A stretch of DNA of 64,000 bases from Microstegium vimineum (taxonomy: Eukaryota; Streptophyta; Magnoliopsida; Poales; Poaceae). Positions 1 to 13,514 of the stretch are shown piece after piece. The stretch is taken from positions 24,698,519-24,762,518 of the forward strand of contig CM039130.1 of the NCBI GenBank assembly GCA_022036555.1, read 5' to 3'. Under the pieces are notes generated by a model, which was not told where the DNA came from, did not search any database, and saw nothing but the letters and a program-made list of their open reading frames with translations. The position numbers and the translations under genes were made by a program. The stretch's first letter is position 1; every line of letters begins with the position of its first letter.

Positions 1-338
1 TTAAACACGTATAGCTCACCTCCTACAGGAGGGTGGTTGGTGTAAACACACACCTGTATGTGGTACTCCTTGATCCTGCAACTAGAGTGTCATTCTAATT
101 TTTTTTCCCTTTAGAAAAAAAACATTTTTCAAATTTTTTATTAAAAAAATTTTTCAAAGAGAATTTTTAGTAAAAACCCCTAAGTTTATTCGGAAAAAGA
201 ACGATAAAATGACTTGGTAAGAAGGAGGAACCAAAGCCAGCCTTGACTGGGGTTTCACCAGATGGGGCATTGGTTTTTTGTTTGGGGTTTTTGGGCACCG
301 GAAAAAGTTGGACATATCCATTATAAATTTTTTTTAAA
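1..338. other. Unidentified contig end
   Basis: No gene or repeat could be recognised. The stretch ends at a 100-N gap and its right half is rich in T and A homopolymers, like the low-quality sequence further on. Short open frames here run into the Ns and are not credible genes. Confidence 0.5.
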
Positions 339-438
339 NNNNNNNNNNNNNNNNNNNNNNNNNNNNNNNNNNNNNNNNNNNNNNNNNNNNNNNNNNNNNN
401 NNNNNNNNNNNNNNNNNNNNNNNNNNNNNNNNNNNNNN
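339..438. other. Assembly gap, 100 N
   Basis: Exactly 100 Ns, the usual placeholder for a scaffold gap of unknown size. The base after it (439) is where the inverted copy of 37247-49613 begins. Confidence 0.99.
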
Positions 439-1078
439 GCAAACCTAGAGAAATAATAGGATGGAAAATGGCTGTTATATAATCTTTAGTTCATCTTGTT
501 CGCTTTTCCGCAAAAAGCAAGTTTATCCAGATCCACATAAATAGCCTTGCATATCCTTGGAGTCTTTATTTTCAGTTAGACGGGTAAGTCTAGCTGAGTA
601 CATTTCCGTACTCAGGGTTTATCCTGTTTGTTGCAGATGGCCAAGTATGCTTCGGCTATTGTAAGCACTGTCTCTATCCTTTCGAAGGAGAAGAGGAGTA
701 GGCCTTGGGCAAGGTCTTCTACGAGCTCATCTTTTGCTGTTGTCGGATGTGACATCGTGGGCACCCTCGTCTTTTAAAACTTCAAGTTCAGTTTCAAACA
801 ATGTTTTATTCGGCCACAGGTGTTGTGGTGTAAGTACTACTTTTATTTGGAACAAGTGTTGTATTAACTCTATTTCGTATTTCAAGTATTTTTGGTTTAT
901 TTGTGGCTCGTTCGAATGTGCATACCTGAGTTTGCGCGATCCTGGTTTGATATACGATTGTTAGAAATCCTTCGAGATTTCCGGACTACCAAGATTATAT
1001 GGGCTCAAGTGCTTAAAGTGGCAGTTAAGTCAGCTACTTTGGTACTTGATCTCTTATAATTTGGACGGTTCCGTCACA
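439..1078 (+). mobile_element. Part of a large LTR, inverted duplicate of 48974-49613
   Basis: This is an exact reverse complement of 48974-49613, the end of the 4.1-kb solo LTR described at 48974-53077. Position x here pairs with 50052 minus x there. The LTR ends at 1078 in CCGTCACA and is followed by the target duplication ACCAC (1079-1083), the complement of GTGGT. The rest of the LTR is cut off by the gap at 438. The copy is most simply an assembly duplicate rather than a second genomic copy. Confidence 0.85.
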
Positions 1079-1083
1079 ACCAC

Positions 1084-3885
1084 TCCTAACGTTCGGATCT
1101 CTGGAGAATATTTCTTCATCAGGCACTCTTGCATTGGCCATCTCCTCAAGTTCCTCTTGACCAACACGCCTGCCAAGCCTGTTATGCGCGCTGAGCTTGC
1201 CCCCCAGTCTATCATGTGTCGATTTCTTCTCTCTGAGCAGCGTAGCATACCTGGATGTTCGATCGTCAAAGCAAGGCTTCTTTTCTGACCGACCGGTAGG
1301 GTAGTACCCATTGCATTCAGGACAATTATCGGCAATAGGTAATTTGATGCCTTCCTCCCAACAGTGAACAAAGAAGGGACACTTCCAATGGTCCTTATGC
1401 CGAAGCCATTCATGGTGCTCTTCTTCTTCCTGCCGACGCCGTTCCTCTTGCGATTGCCGATAATCTTGTTTTGGCCGTCTATGCGTGATTACAACACCAG
1501 GAGCCCTCTTGGCACTGCTATTTTCATCGGCAACTTTCTTGCCCTTTCTGTCATCGGCAAACCTCCTCTCGTCGCGCTCAGCTACTTGATGGTTAGGATC
1601 TACCGATGCATTTTTCCTGGCAGCTTCCGATGTCAGCACTTTAGTTTTCCCACTAGTTTCCACCATATTATTTGGAAACGGGTGCTGATCAATCTTCATC
1701 GCTTTCTGAGGTCTAAAATTCTCAAAATTAATTCTTCCAGATTCAATTTCTGACTGCAACTGCTGCCTAAATACTATGTAGTCATTGGTACTGTGCGAAG
1801 TCGCATTGTGCCACTTGCAATACCTGATCTTTCTGAGCTCCTCGGCCGATGGAATTACTTGATTAGGCGCCAACTTCATCCGCCCTTCTTGAAGTAATAA
1901 ATCAAACATCCTATCGGCCTTGGTGATATCAAAGGTGAATCTTTCAGCTTCCTTCTGGCCAAACGGACAAGACACAGATTTCTTATCCTTCACCCATTCG
2001 GCCGCACTGATGCTTAGCTCTTCGTCTAACCCAGAATCTTCTTCTGGCCCAATGAAGATCACCTTCTTATTCCAAGTCTTCCTGGGTTCAAAAGTTTTGA
2101 CATCTTGATCAGCAATCCTTTGCACCAGATGACTTAGGCTTTCAAATTCTTGAGACGCATACTTATCTTTGATATGCGGCAGCAGTCCTTGGAAAGCCAA
2201 ATCTGCCAGTTGCCGATCATCAAGTATCAGACTATAGCATTTGTTCTTTACGTCTCACAGCCTCTGAACAAAGTTTTCCACCGATTCGTCATTGCGTTGC
2301 CTCAGCTTAACCAAATCGGTAATCTTCTTCTCATGTATGCCAGCGAAGAAGTATTTATGAAACTGCCTCTCTAGATCTGCCCATGTAATTACAGAGTTTG
2401 GAGGCAATGATATAAATCATGTGAATGCCGATCCAGACAATGATGATGAGAACAATCTCACCCTCAGTTCCTCTCTGCTGACAGCTTCTCCACACTTGAT
2501 AATGAAGCGGTTAATGTGCTCCATCGTTGATGTGTCATCTTGGCCGAAGAATTTGGTAAAATCAGGCACCTTGTACCGATTTGGGAGAGGAATTAAATCA
2601 TATGCTGGAGGATACGGTGTCCGATAAGAATATGTATTAACCTTGGGTTTAATGCCGAATTGTTTTTTCATTACTTCGGCAATCTTATCGGTCCAATACC
2701 ACCCTGCTCTTCCCGACTCATTGGTGATTGTTGATGGTGGAGGGGCTGGCGCCCCTTAAAGTTTGGTGAAGGGGATGCGGTAGTTTTTGGGGCCCAAAAC
2801 CCCAGTCTCTGGACGTTATCTCGACTGACTTACGATGGAAAAATTTTGCCCCCTTGGGGTTATTTTTGTGTTATATTCAGGGTTGCTATACCATCCCCCA
2901 TTCGGTTTTTTTCGGGATTTCCCATAATGATACATTAGTATGCCGGCTGTTGACTGCGACTGATTGCCCATCCAGGTTATAAATCACCGCTGTGACTTCC
3001 CGATGGGTAGCGAATGGCCCCTGGCTCCTACCCCTTAGGTATCAAAAAATTGTTACCTTGATGTGCCAGTATGGGCTTGAGGATTTACAAAAAAGGGTTG
3101 ATTCCAGTTGCATATGTGTTGCATGGGCACGAATTTCCCGGGGTGGCATCGAGGTATTTTAGGAATCACCACTGGAAATCTTTGAGGGCCCCACTTGTAC
3201 GTTGGAGAAGACGTAGACCCGCATTAGGATTTCGGTGTGATTAAAATTCCCGTCCATAGGCTTTTCCCAAAAGGAGTGCTCCCTCCCCAGTTTGGAACCA
3301 GGGGAGGATTTGAAGGGGCAACCAAACCCCCCCAGTTGGCAGGAGGGGAGGGATTCTGGATAGCAGGTCCCGACTTACCGCACCGCTGGTTTGCACTAAG
3401 CTTGGTGACGTTTTTCAGATTGGCCCTGGTGGTGTAGCCCGCATCGGCAAGGGACCCCGGGGGGAGGGTGGAGACGCCATTGGGGCGTCGATGGGTTTAT
3501 AGTGCGATCTGGTTGGTGATACGCGGGACCAACATTTGAGGTGCATTCCTTTTTTGAAAGATTGCTAACACATTGTACACGTATTGGACAGACATTGGGA
3601 GTGGAAATTTAATGCTTGATTTAAGGGAGTTTTACCATCTCTTGAAAATTTCCCAGGATTGAATCATAGGACTGCCCGGGGCAACGGCGGTCTTGCTTCG
3701 GATGGCTTCGCCGCTCCTGCTTAGGCTGAAGGACTTCAGATACAATTCGTATTCCTCCTTACCCCGTCCATACCACCTTTGATCATCTTTTAGATGGCCT
3801 CAAAAGACTTCAATACGTTCCTTGGTTAAGGGGAGTTATTACCCATAATAGAGTATAATTTTCCCCCGGGGTGTGACAAAAGAGG
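1084..3885 (-). pseudogene. Ty3-gypsy gag of element B, inverted duplicate copy
   Basis: The minus strand encodes the same gag as 46129-48968. A 388-codon frame at 1034-2200 is identical in sequence to the one at 47852-49018, including a Cys/His-rich stretch (KCPFFVHCWEEG then CPECNGYY). Identity is complete to about 2696. Beyond that the same gene continues with many small insertions and deletions, so no frame stays open to the start codon. I read it as a duplicate of the element B gag caused by a misplaced contig. Confidence 0.8.
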
Positions 3886-4322
3886 TGTTAAACAAAAAAG
3901 CGTCAGGATCTGCGAAACTGGGCTATTACCCGAATTTCGATATCCAAAGGTGTCCATCATTTGACCTTCACGACAAGGACATAACTAGAAAAAAAGATCA
4001 AAAAGGGACAACGGCGATACGCCCAGATGTCAAGACTCAGATTTGATCGGGGAAACTAGAGCAGAGCTGAACGGGGGACAAATCGTGCCCCGGAGTCAAG
4101 GCTCAGATTACTCCCAGCGGAACTTGCAAGGGTTTGCGGAGATCAAGGTGATGCACCCCGTCGAAGTTAAAGAACTCGTAGATATAAAAAAGACTAAGCA
4201 ATAAAAGGGTAAATTTGCAGTAAAAGTAAATAAGAGTAATTAAATTTTTTTTAATAGAGTTTGTTTTTTTTTCCGACCCCTGGTACATTTTTTAATCCGG
4301 TAATGGGAGTTGTAAATAACCG
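3886..4322 (-). repeat. LTR fragment of element B, noisy inverted copy
   Basis: Reverse-complement counterpart of the truncated LTR at 45632-46085, recognised from the shared run around the TATA region and the LTR end (a degraded TGTTGACAC at 3886). Its inner edge joins the RED/SMU2 fragment in the same way as at 45631/45632, so that junction is seen in both sequence versions. Confidence 0.75.
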
Positions 4323-6020
4323 AAATTTTTATCATAGAATGAAAAAAAACCATTCATTTCGTATATGAAAAGGGAAACAAATAACAACGTCCGGTTCAGC
4401 GTTTTAAATCTCAGAATATAAAAGGTTAAATCAGATCTAGTAAAAAAAATACTCAACTAATGCCAATCCCAAGTATAAAAAACACTGGTGGGTGGAAAAA
4501 ATAAAATAATGCATGCATTGGGCCATTTCAGTGCAGAAAATAGAGAAATTAATGCCTGCTTTTGAAATTACCCTCAGATAATTTGAAATGTATTATAAGA
4601 ACTTCATTATTTAAGAAACAAATATAATTACTAGGATTTTTTAAAGGGCATTACCATATTTAAAAAAATGACATCCGCCCGGGAAAAAGAAAAAATTCAT
4701 TCTCTTTAATTATGCTTTGGGGCTTTATGATCCATTGGTAACGACTGCAAAAAACAAAGAACAAAAAATAATACCCATATTGTATTAACATTACCGTATT
4801 AAGGGGAAAAAACCACTGAAAAGTGATAGCCTTAAAAAGAAAACACCTTTGCAGTTGCAGGCGAAAGAGACCACCTATCTTTTTTGTTGCATGAACAAAA
4901 AAAAGTCAAAGATAATGTTATGCTCCCAAAGTGGGTGCAGCCAGAAAAAAGAAGAGGTTTTTAAAAAGTATCGCCCCAAATTGGGGATGGGGATTTTAAA
5001 TTTTACATTGTACCACGGGTGGTGCAATGTGGCGGGAAAATGATTTTGGCTTAGAAAATTTTTAGTTGTTTACTTCTTAAAAATGCAACAAAACATTATT
5101 GGTTGTACAAAAAAAAAGGACCTTCACGGATTGAGTTAGCATCCCTACAAATCAGTTGTGCACAATGGTTCAGGAATGCGGGAAAAAGCTTGTAGTCCTA
5201 AAAGTGATCAAAGCAAAATATTATAGGGCAAAACCCCTTTTTAAATTTACATTAGAATTTATAAACAAAAAAATTTTTTTGGAAATAAGACTCTTCTAAA
5301 ATTCAAAAAGAAAAAAAATTGATCAATTAAAAAAAAACTAAACCAAAAACTTGGAGTTAGCTGAAAAATGTTGGTCATAAATATAGTCATCATTAAAAAA
5401 AATTTTTTTCCGGCTTGCTTTCTACAACTTTCCAAATAAAAAACCGATACATGATTTTTTTTCATCCCCAAACGTGTTACGATCATTAAAAGGGGAAAAC
5501 TGTGATAAAAAGACTAAGGGGAAATTTACCTTGACTTTCCATCCTTCCCATCCTCTGCGTCGGGTTTTCTTGTCATTTCACCCCGTACTTTGTGAAGTAG
5601 AGCTGTCCAAGCCCTTGACCAGATGTGTTGCCCAAATCCCCTTTAAAAATAAAGTGGAAAGGAATTCAAAAGGAGCTCAAAAGAGGGAAAACATAAAGAG
5701 AGGCTCTGAGACTCTGAGTCCCAGCCAATATCCAATAAAAGGTGGCCCCCCTTTTCCTACCTTTTTTTTTTATTACAGATTTCATAATACTGACCTTTTT
5801 GTTTAAAGGATCAAGTTGGGTGCTAACTCTTTATTTTACGGAGAAAATGTTTGTACTGAAACTGAGACCCAGGCATTACCAATTTGCCAAATTTATAATT
5901 TTAATTTTTAAAAATTTCCTTTTTTACAAAAGTCATGATTCAACACTCGGCATAATATTCCACATGTTCAACACATAAAAGCGAAAAAACGAGGTAGAAG
6001 TGCCCATGACAAAAGGGATT
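4323..6020 (-). pseudogene. RED/SMU2 gene fragment, noisy inverted copy
   Basis: Noisy reverse complement of 43850-45631. The counterparts of the exons are visible, for example 4849-4900 against the exon ending at 45076 and 5525-5640 against the exon at 44249-44363. It adds no new sequence, but it independently confirms that the gene piece sits between element A pol and the truncated LTR. Confidence 0.7.
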
Positions 6021-6038
6021 TTCGAAACAGCGGGTATC

Positions 6039-9000
6039 TTACGCATCTACCCAAATCTGGGGTAATATTTTTTAATATTTACCGTTGATTGCTTGGAAAC
6101 GACCCCTTCGGGGTCTTAAAATATAAGCATTACCAGGAAAAAAAATTTTTATCTAAAAACGGGCCCTTTTCCCCAATTGGGGAACCTTTTTCCCCAAACT
6201 TCAATCTACCCCTTTAAATTGGTAAAAATCAGTTTCCCACACCAGATACCTTTGGCAAATTCCCTTTACCTTTACTTTCTTGTCATACCATTTGGAACTC
6301 TCTTCTTTTTTTCTTCAAGCTACAAAGCCCCTAACTGATGATTGCTAAGTTTTCCAATCATTTTTCATAAGAGTACCATAGTAACGGTTGAAAATGGTTT
6401 GAAAAGACAAATGCCAGCCCCCTTTTAATTTCCCAAGGCAAGACGCATTATGCCCATAACCAACTGATACCCCCAAATTTTAAATTTTCACCATGACATC
6501 CATTGATTTCCACATAGCTTCTTAACACTAAAACCCCCTTTCTAGGTTTTCCCAATCTTGCGTTTGTAAGTTAATAATCATTTTTAGTTGCTTCAGCCTG
6601 CCCGTTAGCTTGGGCATAATAGGATAGAATTCAATCCCAAAAAAACCCCATCCCAGCAGCAAACCTTTCAAACTCTCCCGACTGAAACATAGTCCTTGAT
6701 TGGTAGTAAAGTTTGGGGAATACCGAAACCGGTAAAATAGCTCTTTTTACAAAATCTATATGTTTCCCCGATTTTTCCCCCCTTTTTAATGAATGCCTAA
6801 AACCAATTCAGAAGATGGTCAACAATATAAACTTTGTTTAAAACTCGATGGCGGATAAATTGGCCGTAAATCAATAGCCCCCTCTAAAGGCCAAAGGCTT
6901 GTTATAGGATTCATTATAAATGCAGGTGCCTTCGGACATTCCCAAAACTTTAACAACTTGGCATCCTTAAAGTAATTGAAGAAATCCCCAAAAATTGTGG
7001 AAAATAATATCCATTCCGTCTGATCATCATTTCATCTTATCCCCGATTGATGTGCCCCATACTCCTTCATGGACTTCCCCCACAACTCTTTCGATTCTTC
7101 TTTACCAAGCTCTGAGCAAAACTCCATAAATTGTCCGATAAAAATCATTGTAAAGGGTAATACTATGGTAGCCTAAAACCTTAGACGTCTTTAAACCTTT
7201 TTCCCTAGTTTTTAAAAAATCCTAATAATCCGAATCTCTTTCCCTCCGTCACGAAACGTTCCCAATGTATGGCTTCTTGAATCAGCTGATACCTGAAGCA
7301 TTTTTGTGCCAACCGATTAGCTTTTCATTATGCATTTTGGGAATATGTAAAGGCGGTCCCTTTTTAAATTCTTTTAAAAAATTGCAAACATTTATGGTGT
7401 GAATTAAAATTTTTAACTTCGGATTCATACGTTCCCACAATGGATTGATAACTAAATAGAATCCCCAAAAGATTTCAACAACACGGCATGTACCCCTAAG
7501 CAACCCAACCCTTTTAGTAGGTTTGGGTATATCATTTTTCGTTGAAGTAAACAATCGGAAACGAGATTTATACTTTCACCCTGGGGGTGAAATTTAAGAA
7601 AAATCCCCATACCCGCCCCTTTCCCTTTGCATATAAAATTCCATCAAAGACAAGGTCCACGGAAAGCATTTTCCACAAACTTCAGTCCGAAATGGAGTAC
7701 GAAATCGGCCCATCCCTGCCCTTTTTAACTGCCTTAGCCGATTCATACCTAAATTCGAATCTGACGCCCCCAAAATCCACTTCCCAAATTCTTTTCACTT
7801 AATTTGGGCATTGACAGCAGTTTTTTAAACCCATGCATCTTTGCATTAACTGTGTATTCGGGCCGATAATAATAACCCTCAATTAGTGCAAGAAAGTAAG
7901 GTAGCAAAATTTTTTAAAAGGGCCCAATACCGGTTTTCGGAACCCAAAAAATCTTCTACCAAATAATAAATTACACTTCCTTCCCTTAAATTTCTTGGTT
8001 AAAGGGTGACCCAAAACACTGTCATCGGCAAAAAATACAATCTAAAAAGACTTCCTGTTGGGTGGAACCCAAGACTGGAGGATTTACTAAATTTTTTTAA
8101 AAATTTTTTTTCTAAGGTCTGTTGTTCTTTTCCACAAAAATCTTGACCCCCTTCAACTTCAGCAAGGCTAAAAGACTTAATCTTCCCAGCAATTTTGATA
8201 TAAATTCCAAATAAAATTAAATTTGCCGACAATGCTGAAATTGGTCTTGTTCGGGGGAGCAATACCTTGTTTTTAATTGCATCTAGATTTTTTGCGATCT
8301 TATCCCCCTTGAGCACCATGAAACCAAGAAATTGACCCGACGATACTAAAAATCCCAAATTGTTGGGATCATTTTTAACCCCATTTTCCCTTGTGCATTC
8401 TAGAATTCCCCGTAAATCGGAAAGATGCTTCTCAAAATTCCCGGACTTAACCACCACATGCCCCGATATAGATTTCAACTTTTGTGTCGATGTACTTTTT
8501 GAAAGATGAAATTTTTGCTCTCTAAAAAGTAGCACCGGCATTTTAAAGCCAAAAGTCTTTCGACCCCCAAAAAAACTAATGCCCTGGACATCTGAAAGCG
8601 TCTTGGATATATTTCTTCAGCCACAAATTTTGATTATCCCCACATTAACCCATAAAACTAATGTTTGGGGGTGTCCAGCAGCGGCATCAACTAGCAGTCG
8701 CAACAGGCAAAAGGATCCCCGTCCATCGGCGAATTTGAGATTCTGAAATCAATACAAACACAAGTTTTCCATTTTTCTTTACACAGAACCCACTTTAGAA
8801 ATCAAATGGCATACGACAGGGCCAAAAAAATCCAGCCTCAATCAATTTGTAAATCTCAGTTTTTAATGTCAGGAAAAACACATTAGGTTTGCATCGGCGG
8901 CTTGCTGGTTGATGGGTGTGAAACCCAATATAAGGTAACCGATTTAAAACTATTGATGGTCTAGCCAGGCATTTTTTAAAACCCCAAAGCAAACAATTTT

Positions 9001-9840
9001 TTTTTTTAACAATTTCATCAACTGTTGTTTACTTTGGGAATAAAAACTTAGCATAATAAAAGTTGCCCCGGGGCCTACTCCTCGCCGTGTTACTTCTAAC
9101 AAATCATCGGCGGATGTGAACCCCTGCCCATTTTTCCATCACGGCAAATGACCCCTTAAAACCTTCTTTCGGCCGATGTTAGACGGTGTAATTCTTAATC
9201 TGAAACCCTTTTGAGAAACCGTACCGGCTTCCCCGATTACACTGGTTTGTAAGGTCTTGTTCTGGGAGGGGAAAACAATTGGGGGGGTTTCATCGGCATT
9301 TAAATCTTGTCCCCGACCTTTGCAAAAGGGGTTTTGGTGCATCGGGGAAAGGGGGTCCGAAATTAGCTGGACCCCAATCCCTTCCTGGGAGCAAGTTGTG
9401 GGGACCTTTCCCACTGATTAAAAAAAAATTGTTGTCGGCAAAGTTTTCTCCCGAGGTTAACTCAAAAATAGGGGCTCCTAGTGTTGACACTTTGCCTTAA
9501 AAGTTTTTGAGCCTGCCCTTTTCACCTAGTCTTGGTCACCTTTCCCCAAGTTTTCGAAAGACTTAGGATTATATTGATTGATGCCCCACCATTACCCATC
9601 TTTGCCCGGGGTTCCCCCATCTACTTTCCTTTGACAAACGGGCTTTTAAATGGTTTTCTCATCCAGGTTCTCAAAGATATTGTCATGGGGGTCCCCCACC
9701 AACTCGCCTTTTCACTTTTCTTCCTCTTCTCAACGGGTGCCTGAACCCCATGGCATATCACAACCATTTTGACATCTCCGATGGATTTATCCTTGGCTTC
9801 GCTCCGTGCCTAACTAGGGACCTCTCTCTTGCAGAATTTT
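6039..9840 (-). pseudogene. Gypsy pol of element A, noisy inverted copy
   Basis: Reverse-complement version of 39871-43834 with frequent indels. The pol stop codon is at 6039-6041. Recognisable stretches include the RNase H/integrase linker (7282-7554), the reverse transcriptase palm region (7999-8541) and the protease region (9139-9500). No intact frame survives because of the base quality. It is the same locus as the clean copy if the inverted-contig reading is right. Confidence 0.75.
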
Positions 9841-12654
9841 CATGTGATCACCACTTTGGCGTTACTTGGACCCTTCATTTCTGGGACTTCGTGACTTTGG
9901 GCACCACTGAGGAAGTTTGGGTTTTTCCAAAAACAAGGGTACGCTTTCATTCTTGATTGCACACCTCTTATGTTTGATCTTGGGAAAATATCTCTTTATG
10001 GGGCACTCTTGCTCACCCACTCTTCAATGCTTCTTGGCAAACACGCTTGCCAAGCCTTATGTGCATGGTTTCCCCCCCCCAGCCGATATGCCGACCCCCT
10101 TTTCTCTGATGGCCTGTCATAGCAGATGCCCGATAAAACCGAAGATTCTTTTCTATACGATGGGCAGGGTTTTCCATTGCCCCAGGGCAATTACGACAGG
10201 GGGTAGCTTGATGCCTTTTCCCCAGCAATGAACGAGAAAGGGGCCCCTCCAATGATCTTTTTCGTCCACTCTTGGCGCCTTTTCTTTTCTTGTGCGATTT
10301 TCCTTCGTGATGTCGTCTCTTCCCTTGGCGCCTTGCGGATTAAAACCGGACTCTCTTTTTATTGTTCTCCATCGGAACCTCTCTTGCCCTTTTTTCTTTG
10401 GTAGATTCTTTCCTTACCTCATCGCAGCTTTTGATGTTCAGGATCCACCAATGGCTTTTTTTGGGCGTTTCCCGAGTCGCACTTTAGTTTTTCCACTTTT
10501 TTTCCACCAGTTAATAGAAAATGGGTGCTAGTCAATTTCAGGGTTTGGGGCCCTTTTGGAAAATTTCAATTTTAATTCCCCAGATTCAATTTCACTGCAC
10601 TGCTGCCTAAAGATTTTTGCAATCATTGGTATTATGCAAAGTCGCATTGTGCATTGCAATACTACCCTCCAAAGTCTTCACCCGAGGGAAATTACTTGAT
10701 TGGGCTAACTTGATCCCCCCTTCTTGAAGCAGTAAGTCAAACACCCTATGGCCTTTGGGTATCAAAGGTAAACCCTTTTTAGTTTCCTTCTAGCAAAGGA
10801 CGGAAACCCCGATTTTTGTTTTCCCCCTTTCTCCATCCCACGCTTAGCTTTTCTTCTGAATCAAAATCCCCCCCTTGCCCAATGAAAGGCCACCTTTTTT
10901 TTCCAAGTTTCCCTGGTTTCAAAAGCTTTACCATCCAATCGGCAATTCTCTACACGAGATGGTTAATTTTCAACTCTTGAGATGCGTATTTAAACCTTGG
11001 TCGGCCGAAATTCCCTAAAAGCTAAATTACCAATTTTCGATCATAAAGCACCAAGCTGTAGCACTTGTTTTACGCCCTCACCTCTGACAAAGCTTCTACC
11101 GATTCATCATTCGCGCTCAACAAACCCCAAATCGGAAAGCTTCTTTTTATGTACCCCAGGAAAAGTATTGTGAAATTGCTTCTGATGGCCCAATAATCAA
11201 GAGTTTGGGGGCAGTGAAAAAAAAACCATATGAATCCCATCCAGACAATGATGATGAAACTTTCCCCCCTCAGTTCATCTCGCTGGCACCTCTCTGCATG
11301 GTGATGAAGGTTGATTGCCCTCGTTGAAGTGCATCTTGGCCAAAAAATTTGTGAAATCGGACCTTTGTACCGTTTGGGGAAGGAATTAATCAACCCCGGG
11401 AGGAACGCGTCCGATAAAAATAGTATTAACCTTGGGTTTAATCCCGAATTTTTTTCACACTTCGGCGTCTTATGGCCCAATACCATCTTTTCTTGCTGAC
11501 TCATTGGCGATTTTTGACTGGTGGAGCCGGCTGATGCCCCCTTATCTTGGGGGAAAGATGTTTGGGCAGTTGGCTGGGCCGCACACCAGTCATTGGCATT
11601 ACACGACTGGATTATCAAGGGTAACTTTGCACATCAGGGTTATGGGGTGGCATATAATGGGGTTGCTGTACCGAGCTCCATCTGAGGTTTGTTGGCCTCC
11701 ATAATGATACATTGCTTGCAGGTTTTGTTAAACCCGGCGGCTGATTGGCCATCCGGGATTGAAAAATCTCGGCAGTGCTTCCCCGATGGTGATAGCTAAT
11801 GGAGCGTGTTGCTCCTGTATTCGGGACAATCAACAACTTAAACTTGAGGCCCTATTTCGTTTGATGGTTTCCCACCCCATAGGCTGATTTAAGTTGATGC
11901 CCCCTTTTTTGTTGGCAAGGACTTCCGAGGGGTGGCATCTGGGCATTTGGGAAACCCCACCTGAAGATCTTCTGATGGCTTTGCACGTTGAGAAACGTAG
12001 AATAATGCTATAGGGATATGGGCTGGGGATTGCTTGTCGAGGGCCACGGACCCCTTTCCCATTGAATTATTCCCCTTGGACTAATAAAACAGATGTTTTG
12101 GAGGCATACCATCCCCCCCAAATGGGGGATTGGGTGATTCTGGTAGCGGGTCCCGACATTCCCGACCCACTGGATCTAATAAGTTTGATGACGCTTCAGG
12201 GTTTGTCGGGCGGTGTCCCACATCGGGGACGGACCACAGGGTGGAAGACGCCATTGGGCTGCGTGGGTTTTAGATGCCGATCCGGGTTGATGATATTGGC
12301 CCAAAACATACGGGGGGTGCTTGTCCTTCCTTAAAAGATTGCATAACAAATTGTTCCGGTTTTGGGGACAGCACACTAAGTGGTAATTAAGGCCTGATTT
12401 ACGCAAATTTTAAACCATCTCTTGAATTTTACCAGGATTGGGTTCGAAAGTGACCTCCGCGGCAAGGGCGGATTTCTTCTGGATTGCTTCACCATCCTGT
12501 TTGGCGAAGGATTTCAGTACAACTGCTTGTACTCCCCATGCCGCTATAGCCTGCTTCTGATCTTCTTTCGTTTGGCTTCGGAGATTAATGACTTTGTTGG
12601 GATTGACACCAGTATTTCTATAATTGAACTGTCCCCCGGGTGTCCCAAAAAGAG
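9841..12654 (-). pseudogene. Gypsy gag of element A, noisy inverted copy with the 5' end
   Basis: Reverse-complement version of element A gag. The part from about 12264 to 9841 pairs with 37247-39870. The part from 12264 to 12654 goes beyond the clean copy, which is cut by the gap at 37147-37246, and resembles the start of element B gag (46129-46500). This is therefore the only place in the window where the 5' end of element A gag is present, but its bases are unreliable. Confidence 0.7.
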
Positions 12655-13514
12655 GGCTGACAAAAAGGGCGTCAGGTCTGCAACCCCCGGGGCTTTACTC
12701 AAATTCGATTTTCCCCAAGGGGGCCCAGTCTTTTGACCATTAACGACAGGACGATAATAGAACAAGTTTTAAACGAGGCCAACCTTGTTCAAGTAATAAG
12801 CAGAGCCAAACGAGACAACGGCGTGCGCCCATGTCAAAGCTCAATTTCCCACAAAAATTGCAAGGTTTTGACGAGATCAAAGAGATGCAACCCTCGAAGC
12901 TTGAAAAAATCGTAAACTAATCTAATCGATAAAAGAGAATTGCTGGAAAAGAACGAAAAAAATAAAGTCTTTTTTTTTTTGTAATCTTTCTCATGCCCCT
13001 AGGTACAATTTATACCCGGGAAAATGGGTTGTAGATAGCATGGCTGACCTTTCCAAAAACAAAAAAAAAAAACTCTTTTCTTTAAGAAAATAATGACTCG
13101 GCGGGAGTGGGACCCAAAAACAAAAATTTTTTCCCTAAACAAACCCCTCTTTTTTTAAAGGAAATAAAAATGTGCAAGGTCGGACTCAATTTCTATAAAA
13201 ATCTGGATAAAAAATACCATTTTCCTTATCTACTTCACATGAAATCTTTATCAGCAATCCCAATTCCCTTTATTTCATCGGCAGTTCATCCCGCGTTACC
13301 ACGTCATCCTGCATCTTCGGCAATGCTTTTTCAGCAACACCTTAAATCGGCGCCCCCTCCAATCGGAACATCCTTCAATGGGCAAATTTTGTATCTTCTT
13401 TGGGGCCCCCTGTTTCTTCTCATCGGCAACATTGACTGATGACCTCTCGTGTGATAAAAACGGTTTCCCGATCAGAGTAAGTTTACCCTTGACCATTAAA
13501 AAAACGGTGTCAAC
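12655..13514 (-). repeat. 5' LTR of gypsy element A (noisy)
   Basis: On the minus strand this begins with TGTTGACACCG (complement of CGGTGTCAACA ending at 13514), the same start as the 3' LTR of element B at 60644. It ends near 12655 in a degraded form of the LTR terminus. It is somewhat shorter than the 1000-bp LTR of B, which may reflect lost bases. The base after 13514 begins unrelated sequence, so this is the outer edge of element A. Confidence 0.7.

Noticed and set aside
439..12264. A second, independent gypsy element in inverted orientation
   Set aside because: Exact identity over 2.26 kb, including a later solo-LTR insertion and its target duplication, and edges at the two gaps make a duplicated contig more likely than a second insertion.
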